A program made the translations under genes and the position numbers. This document shows, in pieces, positions 46,929 to 54,419 of a stretch of DNA of 54,419 bases. The notes below the pieces were generated by a model. It was not told the origin of the DNA and ran no database searches. It saw only the letters and a program-made list of their open reading frames with translations. Each line of letters starts with the position of its first letter. Position 1 is the stretch's first letter. The DNA comes from Obelidium mucronatum (Eukaryota > Chytridiomycota > Chytridiomycetes > Chytridiales > Chytriomycetaceae). The stretch covers positions 1 through 54,419 of the forward strand of contig JAIVFH010000186.1 in NCBI GenBank assembly GCA_025765595.1, read 5' to 3'.

Positions 46929-48823
46929 TTAGGCCCCAAGAGCACTTTTCAAAAGGTCCTCATACTTCTTAACCATTCGAGGTCGATCCTGGGCCTTATA
47001 TAATGCCACTAAACACTTGACGGATTCAATCACGTAATCTGTGTCATCCGGTCCAAATTCGACAGTTGCGTCGAAATCAAAAGCCCGCAAATACATTCTC
47101 TCTGCCTTATCCATCTCATTCGCCTCTTGATGGCCCATTCCCAGGCGAAAGTACATTTCAACTGTATACTTTACAGCCACGTTTGGTGTCCCCATCTTTG
47201 TCAAGATTTCAGCAATGCTCTTCAAAGTGTCAACCACTGCAGGATCAAACTTGCCCAGCGCCTTCTTTTGAGCATCAAGAAGTCCTAGATAGCTTTTGAT
47301 GGCATCGTCCCATTCGCTGACTTTAGTATGATGCTTTGCAGCGATCTCAGCTTTTTGCAAAGCATAGTCTGGACTGCCGACCACCAATTGCCGTTTATAT
47401 AGAGCCAGCAAGTGGAGCTTGTTTTCATACTTTTTAGAAAGAGTGGCGTTTCCTTGAGACTTGTACATGTCCTTCAAGTATTTGGCAGATTCCACTACGA
47501 AATCGATAGGTTCGGATTCTCCTGTCTCTGATTCCACACCTCCTTCGCCAAATTGAATCGTTTTAAGGAATAGCGTTTCTGCGATTGTATAGTTCCGGTC
47601 TTGGAATGCCTTGACAGCCAATTGGAAGCTAGACTCGACAGCTTTTGTGGGGTCCAGCAATTGACATACTGCAACAACCCTATTGTCGGTTTCAGCAATT
47701 CCACTCGACTTAAACGCTTCATGGCATTCGAGAAGATAGGGAATGGAAAGCTCCATAGTTCCCATCTGATGGTGAAGAGTTCCCAAGGCCAATTGATATG
47801 TGGCTCGACGGAGAGAATCTTGTTCATGTTTGAGGTAATATTCAATATGGGCCAGTATCCAGTGAGATACAAGAACCAGAATTTGGCGGTCCATTTCGCG
47901 GAGTGTGATATTTGTTTGTATTGTCTGCAGTATCACGGCTTTATCCGATTCAAGAAGAGCGGACGAAGATTCGATTGAAAGACTGGAAAGCAAATCATGG
48001 AAATCACTAGGACTTGATTTCACAATGTTATGAAAGGTATCGGTGGCCTGAATGAGAAATGAGTTGTTAACATCATGAATAACACCAAACGAGTAATCAA
48101 GCACACCTCAGGACCCATGGCAATGTAAAAGCTACTTCCGGTCTGTATACAACAATAAAGCTCAAAGAGGCACCAGGATCTCTTCAACTCAAGCTCATCC
48201 TCCCAATCAGAAACAACCAAAACCACGTTCTCAATTTGCTTGACAGATTTCATAAACACAGACGCCCACCAATCCGACGGCCTCGTGGATGAATTGACAT
48301 GTTGAGAGATACTAAAAACATCCATCCAAATCACAATGGAATGACGATCCACCAAACCCCTTCCATCAAAGAAGGAATAAAGTGCATCGACTGTATCAAG
48401 GAAACGACTTGCATGCGAATGTGAAATAAACCAGTTGGATTCATGAACCGAATCAATTTTCAAGGCGTCGCGGCTCTGAAGCAATTTGGCTGTAAATGGC
48501 GATTGTGACCTTTCCGTGAGAGGTTTGATGAATTGGCGTACGAGAGAGTGCGTGCTAAGCTCATCCAGCATTCCTCTTCCACCCCAATCTTCAATCAGCG
48601 TTTCGAGGATTGATAATCGGATCCCGAGGGTAGGCAGTGACAAGGGGTCCTGTATATTTACGAAATTAAGGGGGAAGGCGCAGACTTCAAACGACTGATC
48701 ACTCCGAGAAAGAGAGTGCAGCAATACCTTGGCGCTTTCCAATAAATTCACCAGTTTGATGCTGCTTTGATCGTTTAGGGAAACTCCTTCCAAAGCTTGC
48801 TGGATTGCAAATGTCGCCTCCAT
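46929..48823 (-). CDS. TIR-like domain and TPR-repeat protein
   Basis: Two exons (48107-48823 and 46929-48047) separated by a 59-bp intron give 611 residues. Residues about 130-240 form a TIR-like fold of a kind often fused to TPRs in algae and early-diverging eukaryotes: WFISHSHASRF, IVIWMDVFSISQH, WWASVFMKSV, NVVLVVSDWED and LKRSWCLFELYCC. The C-terminal about 350 residues are helical TPR-like repeats (ETLFLKTIQFGE, KAERMYLRAF). The intron falls between the two parts. The presence of W-C-x-F-E in the last helix is like the catalytic-Glu region of TIR enzymes, but NAD cleavage cannot be claimed. It probably works as an intracellular sensor or scaffold (inference). Confidence 0.65.
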
Positions 48824-48971
48824 CCGAGATTGACTTTAATTGTTTTTCTATACAGTTAATTATAAGCTATAATTAAATGAGAAGGTACACTATTTAACAT
48901 AAATTATTTTGGCTCAGTATGCTCACGTTGATGCGTGATTCCCTTTATTTCTTTTTTGCAGGCTCAATTGA

Positions 48972-50153
48972 ATGTTGTCAAGCCAAAGCACTTGCAAGAG
49001 TCCAAACACCTGCCCATGCTGCCAGGCGGCATTCACCCAGCTGGAGTTTGTCTATCAGGAAACTCTCGATGAAATCAACATCTACCGAAAGCTGCTAAGA
49101 CTCCCTCCAAAGACTGGTTTGGCCTCATCATCACCACTATCCCAATCTCAGATCGCTCGCAGAAGCAATGCACTCTCACTGCAAATTGTTCCGCCCGAAG
49201 TTCTAGATCGAATTGTTTGCTTTATCGATTCGGAAACCATCCTCCCCTTCTGCCATGCCATTCCGTCGTACAAACACATTTCCAAAGCCATCTACGATGT
49301 GGGCACAGCTTTCCCTGGATACTACGATGGGCCTACACTTCTCTGGCCCAACTTTGAGTTCCCGTGCGGAAGCCTTGAAAAGAACGAAACTGAAACCAAC
49401 TCGGATGATGGGTTCTCGGATGTTTATGACTACGAGGATGAGCACATTCCCACAGACATCCCCATGCGCCACATACTCAAAATATATTCGCTCACCAAAC
49501 TCTTGACACGCTATGGGGGGAGTGCAACGATTGTGCCTAGCTCTTTGGAGTACTTGGACAATATCTTGCCGCTTCTCCCCAAAACAGTCTACGTACAAGA
49601 GAATCCACAAGAATATCCGTTTGAGGGAGATTCATTTTCTGCATATCTGGAGAAACTCGGGGAAGCTAAATCTTACATCAAGATGTTGCATATTCCGCGA
49701 GTGTTTGAAGGGTACGATGACCATGAAGAGATGGAACAAATTGCAGAAGCTCTATTGAAACTTGAACTCGGTGGACTGGCTTTTTCAACGGCTATTCCTG
49801 ACGAGATTGTGGATGTTTTGCAAAAGTTCCCGTTGTTGGCGGAGATTCATGTTGGATCGGTACAAGGCTTCCCTGTAGAAGTACTGCCACTGTGTAAAAA
49901 TCTGTCGAGCCTGATGTTTTTGGATGTTGAAGTTACGGATCGTGAGTTACTGATGGCGTTAATTGCATGTTTATCAGAATGTGCGTCCTTGCGTGAAATC
50001 GTATTTCAGTCAATCTCATTTGGGGAAGATGTATTATCCTTACTCAACGAAACGGATCTTTTGGGCTCAGTAGGGTGGAAGCATTCACCATTGGATGCAG
50101 ATGACTTGTCGCTTGGTGTGTCTTGGACGCGATTTTCGAATACGTCAATATAA
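48972..50153 (+). CDS. F-box/LRR-like protein, chytrid-specific type
   Basis: A single exon of 393 residues. The N-terminus has CKSPNTCPCC (a possible metal knuckle) and a short helix. At about 75-130 comes an F-box-like segment (VPPEVLDRIVCFIDSETILPFCHAIPSYK), then an acidic stretch and a leucine-rich half (about 240-380) with irregular LRR-like units. Likely an SCF adaptor; no ligand can be inferred. A T-rich stretch ending TTTTTTGCAG (48952-48961) just before the ATG suggests an acceptor of a leader intron. It is divergent from the TIR/TPR gene, with 148 bp between start codons. Confidence 0.6.
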   Translation: MLSSQSTCKSPNTCPCCQAAFTQLEFVYQETLDEINIYRKLLRLPPKTGLASSSPLSQSQIARRSNALSLQIVPPEVLDRIVCFIDSETILPFCHAIPSYKHISKAIYDVGTAFPGYYDGPTLLWPNFEFPCGSLEKNETETNSDDGFSDVYDYEDEHIPTDIPMRHILKIYSLTKLLTRYGGSATIVPSSLEYLDNILPLLPKTVYVQENPQEYPFEGDSFSAYLEKLGEAKSYIKMLHIPRVFEGYDDHEEMEQIAEALLKLELGGLAFSTAIPDEIVDVLQKFPLLAEIHVGSVQGFPVEVLPLCKNLSSLMFLDVEVTDRELLMALIACLSECASLREIVFQSISFGEDVLSLLNETDLLGSVGWKHSPLDADDLSLGVSWTRFSNTSI

Positions 50154-50291
50154 TAGTTGTTTTTTTCGACAAAGTAGATAATATTGGTATTGCATTTATT
50201 TTAAAGCAAGATAAAAAAGTCTATAAGTGGGTCGATGAAATAGCCGCTGGTAAAGATTTTCCCTTCAAATGAGTTAATCACAGTTTCCAAT

Positions 50292-50627
50292 TTACAAGAA
50301 AGCAGCGACAATGGCAACAAAAGATACAGAGGCAGACATGGCGTTCGCACTTGAGTAGAGGGCAGTTTGGGCAGCAATAGCAGAAGTCTTGACTGGCGCG
50401 ACTCCGTAGGTTTCTGGAGCTCCATAGGTTTCTGGAGCTCCGTAGATATCAGCAGTAGTAGTGGTAGTGGCGGCAGCGGTGGTGGTGGAAGCAGCAGTGG
50501 TGGTGGTCGCAGCAGCGGTAGTGGTCGCAGCGGCAGTAGTGGTGGTAGCACCACCCATGACGACAGTGGTACCTTGAGCAGAGGCAACAGCGGCGAAGAG
50601 GGCAAGGGCAACGATAGTGAATTGCAT
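50292..50627 (-). CDS. Small Thr/Ala-rich GPI-type surface protein 1
   Basis: 111 residues: a signal peptide (MQFTIVALALFAAVASAQ), a low-complexity TTTAAA region fit for dense O-mannosylation, a short unit EVYGAPET-like repeat (YGAPETYGAPETYG), then a conserved tail (AAQTALYSSANAMSAS) and a terminal hydrophobic stretch (VSFVAIVAAFL) typical of a GPI signal. Probably a wall or surface coat protein. It is the first of three tandem paralogues sharing the MQFT start and TALYS tail. Confidence 0.75.
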   Translation of the reverse strand: MQFTIVALALFAAVASAQGTTVVMGGATTTTAAATTTAAATTTTAASTTTAAATTTTTADIYGAPETYGAPETYGVAPVKTSAIAAQTALYSSANAMSASVSFVAIVAAFL

Positions 50628-51179
50628 TTTGGAAATTACTTGTTCTGAGTTTATGATACTTTATCGAGACAAACGGGTCCACCTTTTATACAATTTGAAT
50701 TAATCAAACCCATAACAAGAGAACAAACTCGATAATGGGCCATGGCCAATTTGGGGAATCAACCTCATGGAAACGATTTTGGAAATTAGGAATCATCTGA
50801 ATTCGATGACTCATAGTGCATGTGCGAGCGGCGGCACTCTGGCGGCACTACTATTGTTGGCGATGTTATCATTAAGTATTTAAGGTGGTCAAACTGATCT
50901 AAAGCAGGAAAATAATATTAATGAAAGCTGTTAAATAATCTAAGCATAGCGCATCAAAGTATTTGCAAAAAACGATGTGGGTTGTTGTGACTGCCTTCAA
51001 CAGCATCTGACAATCATGCGTCAATATTATCAAACCGAAATACGCTACAGAGTCCAATCATTAAGCAGAAAATAACGGTTAACAATTTTATTAATACTGT
51101 CTATAAACTGAATTGGATTGTAAATTTGCATAACCCCGAAATGAGAAAAACGCGTAAATGACTTTGTCCACACTTCTAT
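50628..51179. other. Intergenic stretch between surface proteins 1 and 2
   Basis: Promoter of protein 1 on the left; AT-rich 3' flank of protein 2 on the right. No coding sequence recognised. Confidence 0.4.
50683..50690 (-). promoter_or_regulatory. TATA box of surface protein 1
   Basis: TATAAAAG on the minus strand, 56 bp upstream of the ATG at 50627. Confidence 0.55.
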
Positions 51180-51464
51180 TTACAAGAAGGCGGCAGCAAC
51201 GGCAGCAAAAGCAACAGAGACAGACACAGCCTTAGCATCAGAGTAGAGAGCAGTTTGGGCGGTGGCGCTGGTAACTTGGGCAGCAACGTAGCCAGCAGTG
51301 GTAGTTGTGGCAGCAGCGGCAGTGGTGGTAGCAGCAGCAGTGGTAGTCGCAGCAGCAGTGGTGGTGGTGGCAGCAGCGGTGGTAGTGGTGGCATCAGTGG
51401 TGGTAGTACCTTGAGCAGAGGCAACAGCGGCAAAGAGGGCAAGAACAACGGTAGTGAATTGCAT
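51180..51464 (-). CDS. Small Thr/Ala-rich GPI-type surface protein 2
   Basis: 94 residues, paralogue of the proteins on either side: signal peptide MQFTTVVLALFAAVASAQ, TTTAAA repeats, TAQTALYSDAKAVSVS and a hydrophobic end (AFAAVAAAFL). The start at 51464 was chosen over an upstream in-frame ATG (51521) because only this one gives a clean signal peptide shared by all three copies. It is nearer in sequence to protein 1 than to protein 3. Confidence 0.75.
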   Translation of the reverse strand: MQFTTVVLALFAAVASAQGTTTTDATTTTAAATTTTAAATTTAAATTTAAAATTTTAGYVAAQVTSATAQTALYSDAKAVSVSVAFAAVAAAFL

Positions 51465-51954
51465 TTTGGAGTCTTTTTTTTGTTCCTGACTGCGTGTCTG
51501 CATGGTTCTATTTATACACAAATCAAATCAATTAATTAAAGCCGTAACAAGCATCGGGTCAATTTGGGTCAACTTGTTCAGATGGCGAGCTTGCATTTTC
51601 GATTCAGTCAGTTGCGGCCCATCAAGGTTTTCCTCAACCCCGCCGTCCCCCACTGACATCAACCACACTTGAATGCATTGGCGTTCTAGCCAATCGAACA
51701 TCGTCGCCAAAAACGTAACTGATGTAGACACATAAGTCCTTTCGCAAGCAGTTTAAGGATAATCACACACCAAGTTGAAAACGAATCAAATCACAGGTTA
51801 GACCACATTGAATCTTTTTATTCATCTATCATTCAGCCATAGTGTGTACAGTAAAAATCTAAAGAGAGAAAACGGAAAACGAGAGTGGAACTGACTCTCC
51901 TTCAGTCGCTAAGACTGAAAAACGCCTGCTCCACAAAGGTCACAATTTTTCAAT
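51465..51954. other. Intergenic stretch between surface proteins 2 and 3
   Basis: Holds the promoter of protein 2 and the 3' flank of protein 3. Short frames only. Confidence 0.4.
51509..51516 (-). promoter_or_regulatory. TATA box of surface protein 2
   Basis: TATAAATA on the minus strand, 45 bp upstream of the ATG at 51464. This also argues against the upstream ATG at 51521. Confidence 0.5.
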
Positions 51955-52248
51955 TTAGAAGAGAGCAGCAGCAACAGCGGCAACGGCGATGGAAGCAGTG
52001 ATGGCGTTGGCACCAGAGTAGAGACCGGTTTGTGGGGCAACGTAAGCGGTGGTTGGGGCAACGTAGGCGGCAGCAGTGGTGGTGGTGGTCTCAGCAGCTG
52101 GAGCAGTGGCGCCGTAGACGGTGGTGGTGGTGGCAGCAGCAGTAGTGGTGGCAACGGCAGAGGTGGCGGCAGCAGTGGTGGTGGTTCCAGCTGGCTTGGC
52201 AGAGACAAGAGCGGCGGCAAAGATGGCAACGATGGCAGTGAATTGCAT
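51955..52248 (-). CDS. Small Thr/Ala-rich GPI-type surface protein 3
   Basis: 97 residues: signal peptide MQFTAIVAIFAAALVSAKP, Thr/Ala repeats, Tyr-containing YGAT and YVAP units, conserved PQTGLYSGANAITAS and a hydrophobic GPI-type end (AVAAVAAALF). The start at 52248 follows the shared MQFT pattern; an in-frame ATG at 52284 would only add 12 residues before the signal peptide. Confidence 0.75.
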   Translation of the reverse strand: MQFTAIVAIFAAALVSAKPAGTTTTAAATSAVATTTAAATTTTVYGATAPAAETTTTTAAAYVAPTTAYVAPQTGLYSGANAITASIAVAAVAAALF

Positions 52249-53096
52249 TTTGAAGATTGTTTTTGGTGAAGGGAAAAGCGCCATCTCGCTCTCTTTTTGT
52301 GCAATTTCGATTTAATCAAACATTATATTTGGAAAATTCTCTTATTTTACATCTCCGCCCCCGTCTGAGAGGGCACCCTGGTTCTGCTTGCGTTCTAGAA
52401 GCTTATAAGGGAGAGTTTTCACAATCGCAAAGGTGCTTCCGAGAGGGACTATTTTGGTTGATTGCCGCTGGTGTCTTTTCATTTGCAACTCATTTCAACT
52501 TTCACAAGCCCGTATGGAGCCTCCCAACATCACAAGGGCGGCTCCTTACCTGCCTCGGATACTGACTCGATGCATCACCCGTGGACTAATCCCAACTTAT
52601 AAACTGACACCTGTTGATTTCAATGTGTTCCGTACCCCCTGCGATCCAGCAAGCTCGTGGGAGTGGATTGCATGAACCCTTATTTTTACAACTATTCACG
52701 AAGCACTTTATAAGAAATTCAGAGCACGCAGACGGTATACTCCTACCGCAACACTCTCGCGAGGTATGTAATGAACTGGATTCTATGTGATGGTAAAATC
52801 ACACTTGAATCACAAGCCCGTGCAATCAAAATGAAACACTTTGGAAGAATAGTCATATGCATACATTAAGAAAAAGAATCGAATTGAACGAACTGCCTTT
52901 TCCGTAGTGCTGGATAGAAAATCGTTTTCAATAACCTGAAATCAACATCGTTTTTAATTTTGAATGGAGTATGTCATCGACAGCTTTAATGATTCTTTCC
53001 GCTGTTAACTTTTTCAACAACGATGGGTGCAGTACTAATAGCAGTCTCAGCTTTCTTGCCGCTCAATTAATATCCATTACTTTTAATCAAACTTCT
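52249..53096. other. Intergenic stretch, no gene seen
   Basis: About 850 bp without a recognised coding region. It holds the promoter of surface protein 3 and the 3' flank of the decayed phosphoesterase. Frames of up to about 100 codons occur on the + strand (52257-52675) but look random. Confidence 0.35.
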
Positions 53097-53947
53097 TCAA
53101 AGCGTTATCACTTTTTTGGGAAACCACCCCTTGTTATTGCCTCGCTCGAACAAATATCCAGGCTGATTACTTACAACTCGCGTTCCTTTGATAACCATAT
53201 CATTTGTGAAGTGAGTGTGGCCATAACACCAGCAAACAACCATTTCTCCAAACAGCCGCTCCAAATCAGATGCAAAGGCAACTTCATCACATTATCGTCC
53301 GCTCCTGAATTCCGGTGCCGAAGTCTGCTCGAAGGTGGGAGGGTGAGGATAATGACTAGAATCCTCTCCCCCCTCTCCTTTGCGTTATTGATCTGATCTT
53401 CCAACCAAGCAACATCCACTTTTGTGCCATGCGTTGTAGTCGTCCACAGTGATGCGTCTCGGTGTTTCGGCCTCAGTCCGCCCCTTGCGAGTGCCAATCA
53501 TCCGGAAGTCGTTGAGATACTTTCCAATGGCGCCCGAGGTTCGCCGTCAGGAAGGTGAGACCACAAAGTGCATCCAAGGATTCTCAGATTCGATTCTGCA
53601 ACAAAGAAGTCTTGATTGTGGCCAAGCAGAAAAAGTTTCTTGGTGTGGCCAAGCAACAAGTTGAGGGAATCAATCCAGATTGTTGTGTCTCTATCGACGT
53701 CTTCCTTTGTGAGGTTGTAGTACTCGTGGTTTCCGGGAATCAAGAAGATGGCCTTGAAAACTGGCGCAGCGAGCATAAGGAATTCTTCATAGCCTGGCGA
53801 GCCAGGTTTCCCACAGTCTCCGGCTAGAATTAAATAATCTGCGCCGCATGGATCCAAAAGGGACTTGTACGGCTCGAGGTGTAGCGCATGGCGTCCTCCG
53901 AGCTCGAGATGGATGTCTGAGAAGAGTTTGAATTTGAAAGGCTCCAT
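53097..53947 (-). pseudogene. Calcineurin-like metallophosphoesterase, frameshifted
   Basis: The minus strand starts well: MEPFKFKLFSDIHLE (D-x-H), AGDCG and GNHEYY are the first three metal-binding motifs, and TLWSH follows. The expected continuation then jumps frame near 53535 (to YLNDFRMIG..YNAWHK) and jumps back near 53430 at an A-run (to VDVAWLEDQI). It shifts again near 53345 (to HPPTFEQTSAPEF), meets a TAA near 53288, and ends with GHTHFTND and VSNQPGY, the last metal site and C-terminus, stopping at 53097-53099. So all motifs survive but lie in different frames, with at least three shifts and one stop. Introns cannot explain the short jumps. Either a recent pseudogene or a local assembly problem. 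Confidence 0.75.
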
Positions 53948-54250
53948 GTCAAATATTAATATTGTGAAATAATCAAAACTTTGTTCTTGTTAATCTTCAT
54001 TCCTGCTGTTAGCTTTCAGCCAAGATTTGGTCTGACAGCGCATCCAGATTGCCCCGTGACCGCAAGGGAAGATCAATATCAAAAGTCACTATTAAATTTT
54101 AAAGCTCTCAGCTACTGCTGATACAGTCGCGATTATCCCACCAGCATGAAAAAAATTCTCTTCATCAGACATGATGTCAACCGAAATTTTTTAAGGAGAA
54201 GTCCAAGAGTATAAAAGCCTCAATTTTACTGCATCCTCTTCCTTAAAAAA
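53948..54250. other. Intergenic promoter region before the right-edge gene
   Basis: Between the divergent phosphoesterase remnant and the right-edge secreted gene. It holds a TATA box at 54210-54217; otherwise nothing recognised. Confidence 0.4.
54210..54217 (+). promoter_or_regulatory. TATA box of right-edge secreted gene
   Basis: TATAAAAG on the + strand, 41 bp upstream of the ATG at 54251, with a pyrimidine-rich leader between. Confidence 0.55.
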
Positions 54251-54419
54251 ATGATGATAAAGCATGCATTTCTCAGTTTCGTAATTGGTACAATTGCCTC
54301 AAGTTATCCAATTCAAGTGGCAACCAGTGATGCTATACTCACCACAAGTACTGGTCTGGTTTTGAAGCTGTCACGTCCAGTTCGATGACAACCCCAGTTC
54401 CATCAAAGACAGAAAACGT
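54251..54419 (+). CDS. Start of a secreted protein, runs off the window
   Basis: From ATG 54251 a signal peptide (MMIKHAFLSFVIGTIASSYP) opens a frame that stays open to TGA at 54386-54388. A GT at 54350 (AGTACTG before GTCTGG) could be a donor, in which case the gene continues beyond the edge. The family cannot be told from about 35 mature residues. Confidence 0.4.

Noticed and set aside
50367..50648. Ser/Gly-rich frames on the + strand across the three surface-protein genes (also 51255-51539 and 52030-52269)
   Set aside because: Complement of Thr/Ala codon repeats. Only the minus frames have signal peptides and conserved ends.
1..54419. tRNA, rRNA and other structured RNA genes
   Set aside because: I looked for tRNA A/B-box patterns and rRNA-like blocks by eye and saw none I could support. 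A covariance-model search would be needed to exclude them.

Overview
The window is nuclear DNA of a eukaryote with many short spliceosomal introns (34 to about 100 bp, mostly GT..AG). The gene content points to a zoosporic, chytrid-like fungus. Fungal polarity genes (SPA2-type scaffold, RVS167-type BAR-SH3 protein) and GPI-type wall proteins sit beside a CEP57-type centriole protein and a flagellar-axoneme repeat protein, which non-flagellated fungi normally lack. Crinkler-type NTPase-nuclease proteins, ankyrin/F-box proteins, tandem bulb-type lectins and a GH26 enzyme fit a chytrid. The taxonomic call is inference. All spliced models were assembled by eye from splice sites and reading-frame continuity. 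Where a total coding length is quoted, it is divisible by three across all exons.

Layout. 0.5-4 kb (+): a PET100-like cytochrome oxidase assembly factor (5' end unresolved), an orphan ABCA-transporter C-terminal exon, and an axonemal 'HFxLG' repeat protein. 4-20 kb: an accessory block with an F-box/ankyrin protein, a small F-box-like zinc-site protein, two Crinkler-type NTPase/PD-(D/E)XK paralogues (one with a nonsense codon), a damaged PAP2 phosphatase, an IAH1-type esterase, and a 1690-residue protein combining TIR-like domains, Sel1 repeats and a 2-oxoglutarate/Fe(II) oxygenase. 20-33 kb: SPA2 and RVS167 in a head-to-head pair, TMA16, and a 2302-residue CEP57-like protein carrying about 13 long tandem repeats. 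Two RVS167 introns are filled with a CCGCC-NNA-GGCGG hairpin repeat.

33.3-37.0 kb: a 3.7-kb DNA transposon with 16-bp perfect terminal inverted repeats and a TAA target duplication (PIF/Harbinger-like by ends). It has no transposase that I can recognise and ends 34 bp before the start codon of the next gene. 37-43 kb: a 1862-residue secreted bulb-lectin repeat protein whose nine introns are all in phase 1. 43-50 kb: a ZIFL-type MFS transporter, a secreted GH26-like mannanase with a probable GPI anchor, a TIR-like/TPR protein and an F-box-like protein. 50-54.4 kb: three tandem small Thr/Ala-rich GPI-type surface proteins, a decayed calcineurin-like metallophosphoesterase and the start of a secreted protein.

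Functionally, housekeeping genes (PET100, TMA16, polarity, centriole, flagellum) alternate with fast-evolving conflict or surface genes (Crinkler NTPase-nucleases, two TIR-like proteins, lectins, GPI proteins, transposon). The most unusual items are the TIR-Sel1-oxygenase fusion, the hairpin-filled introns and the transposon at the lectin promoter.
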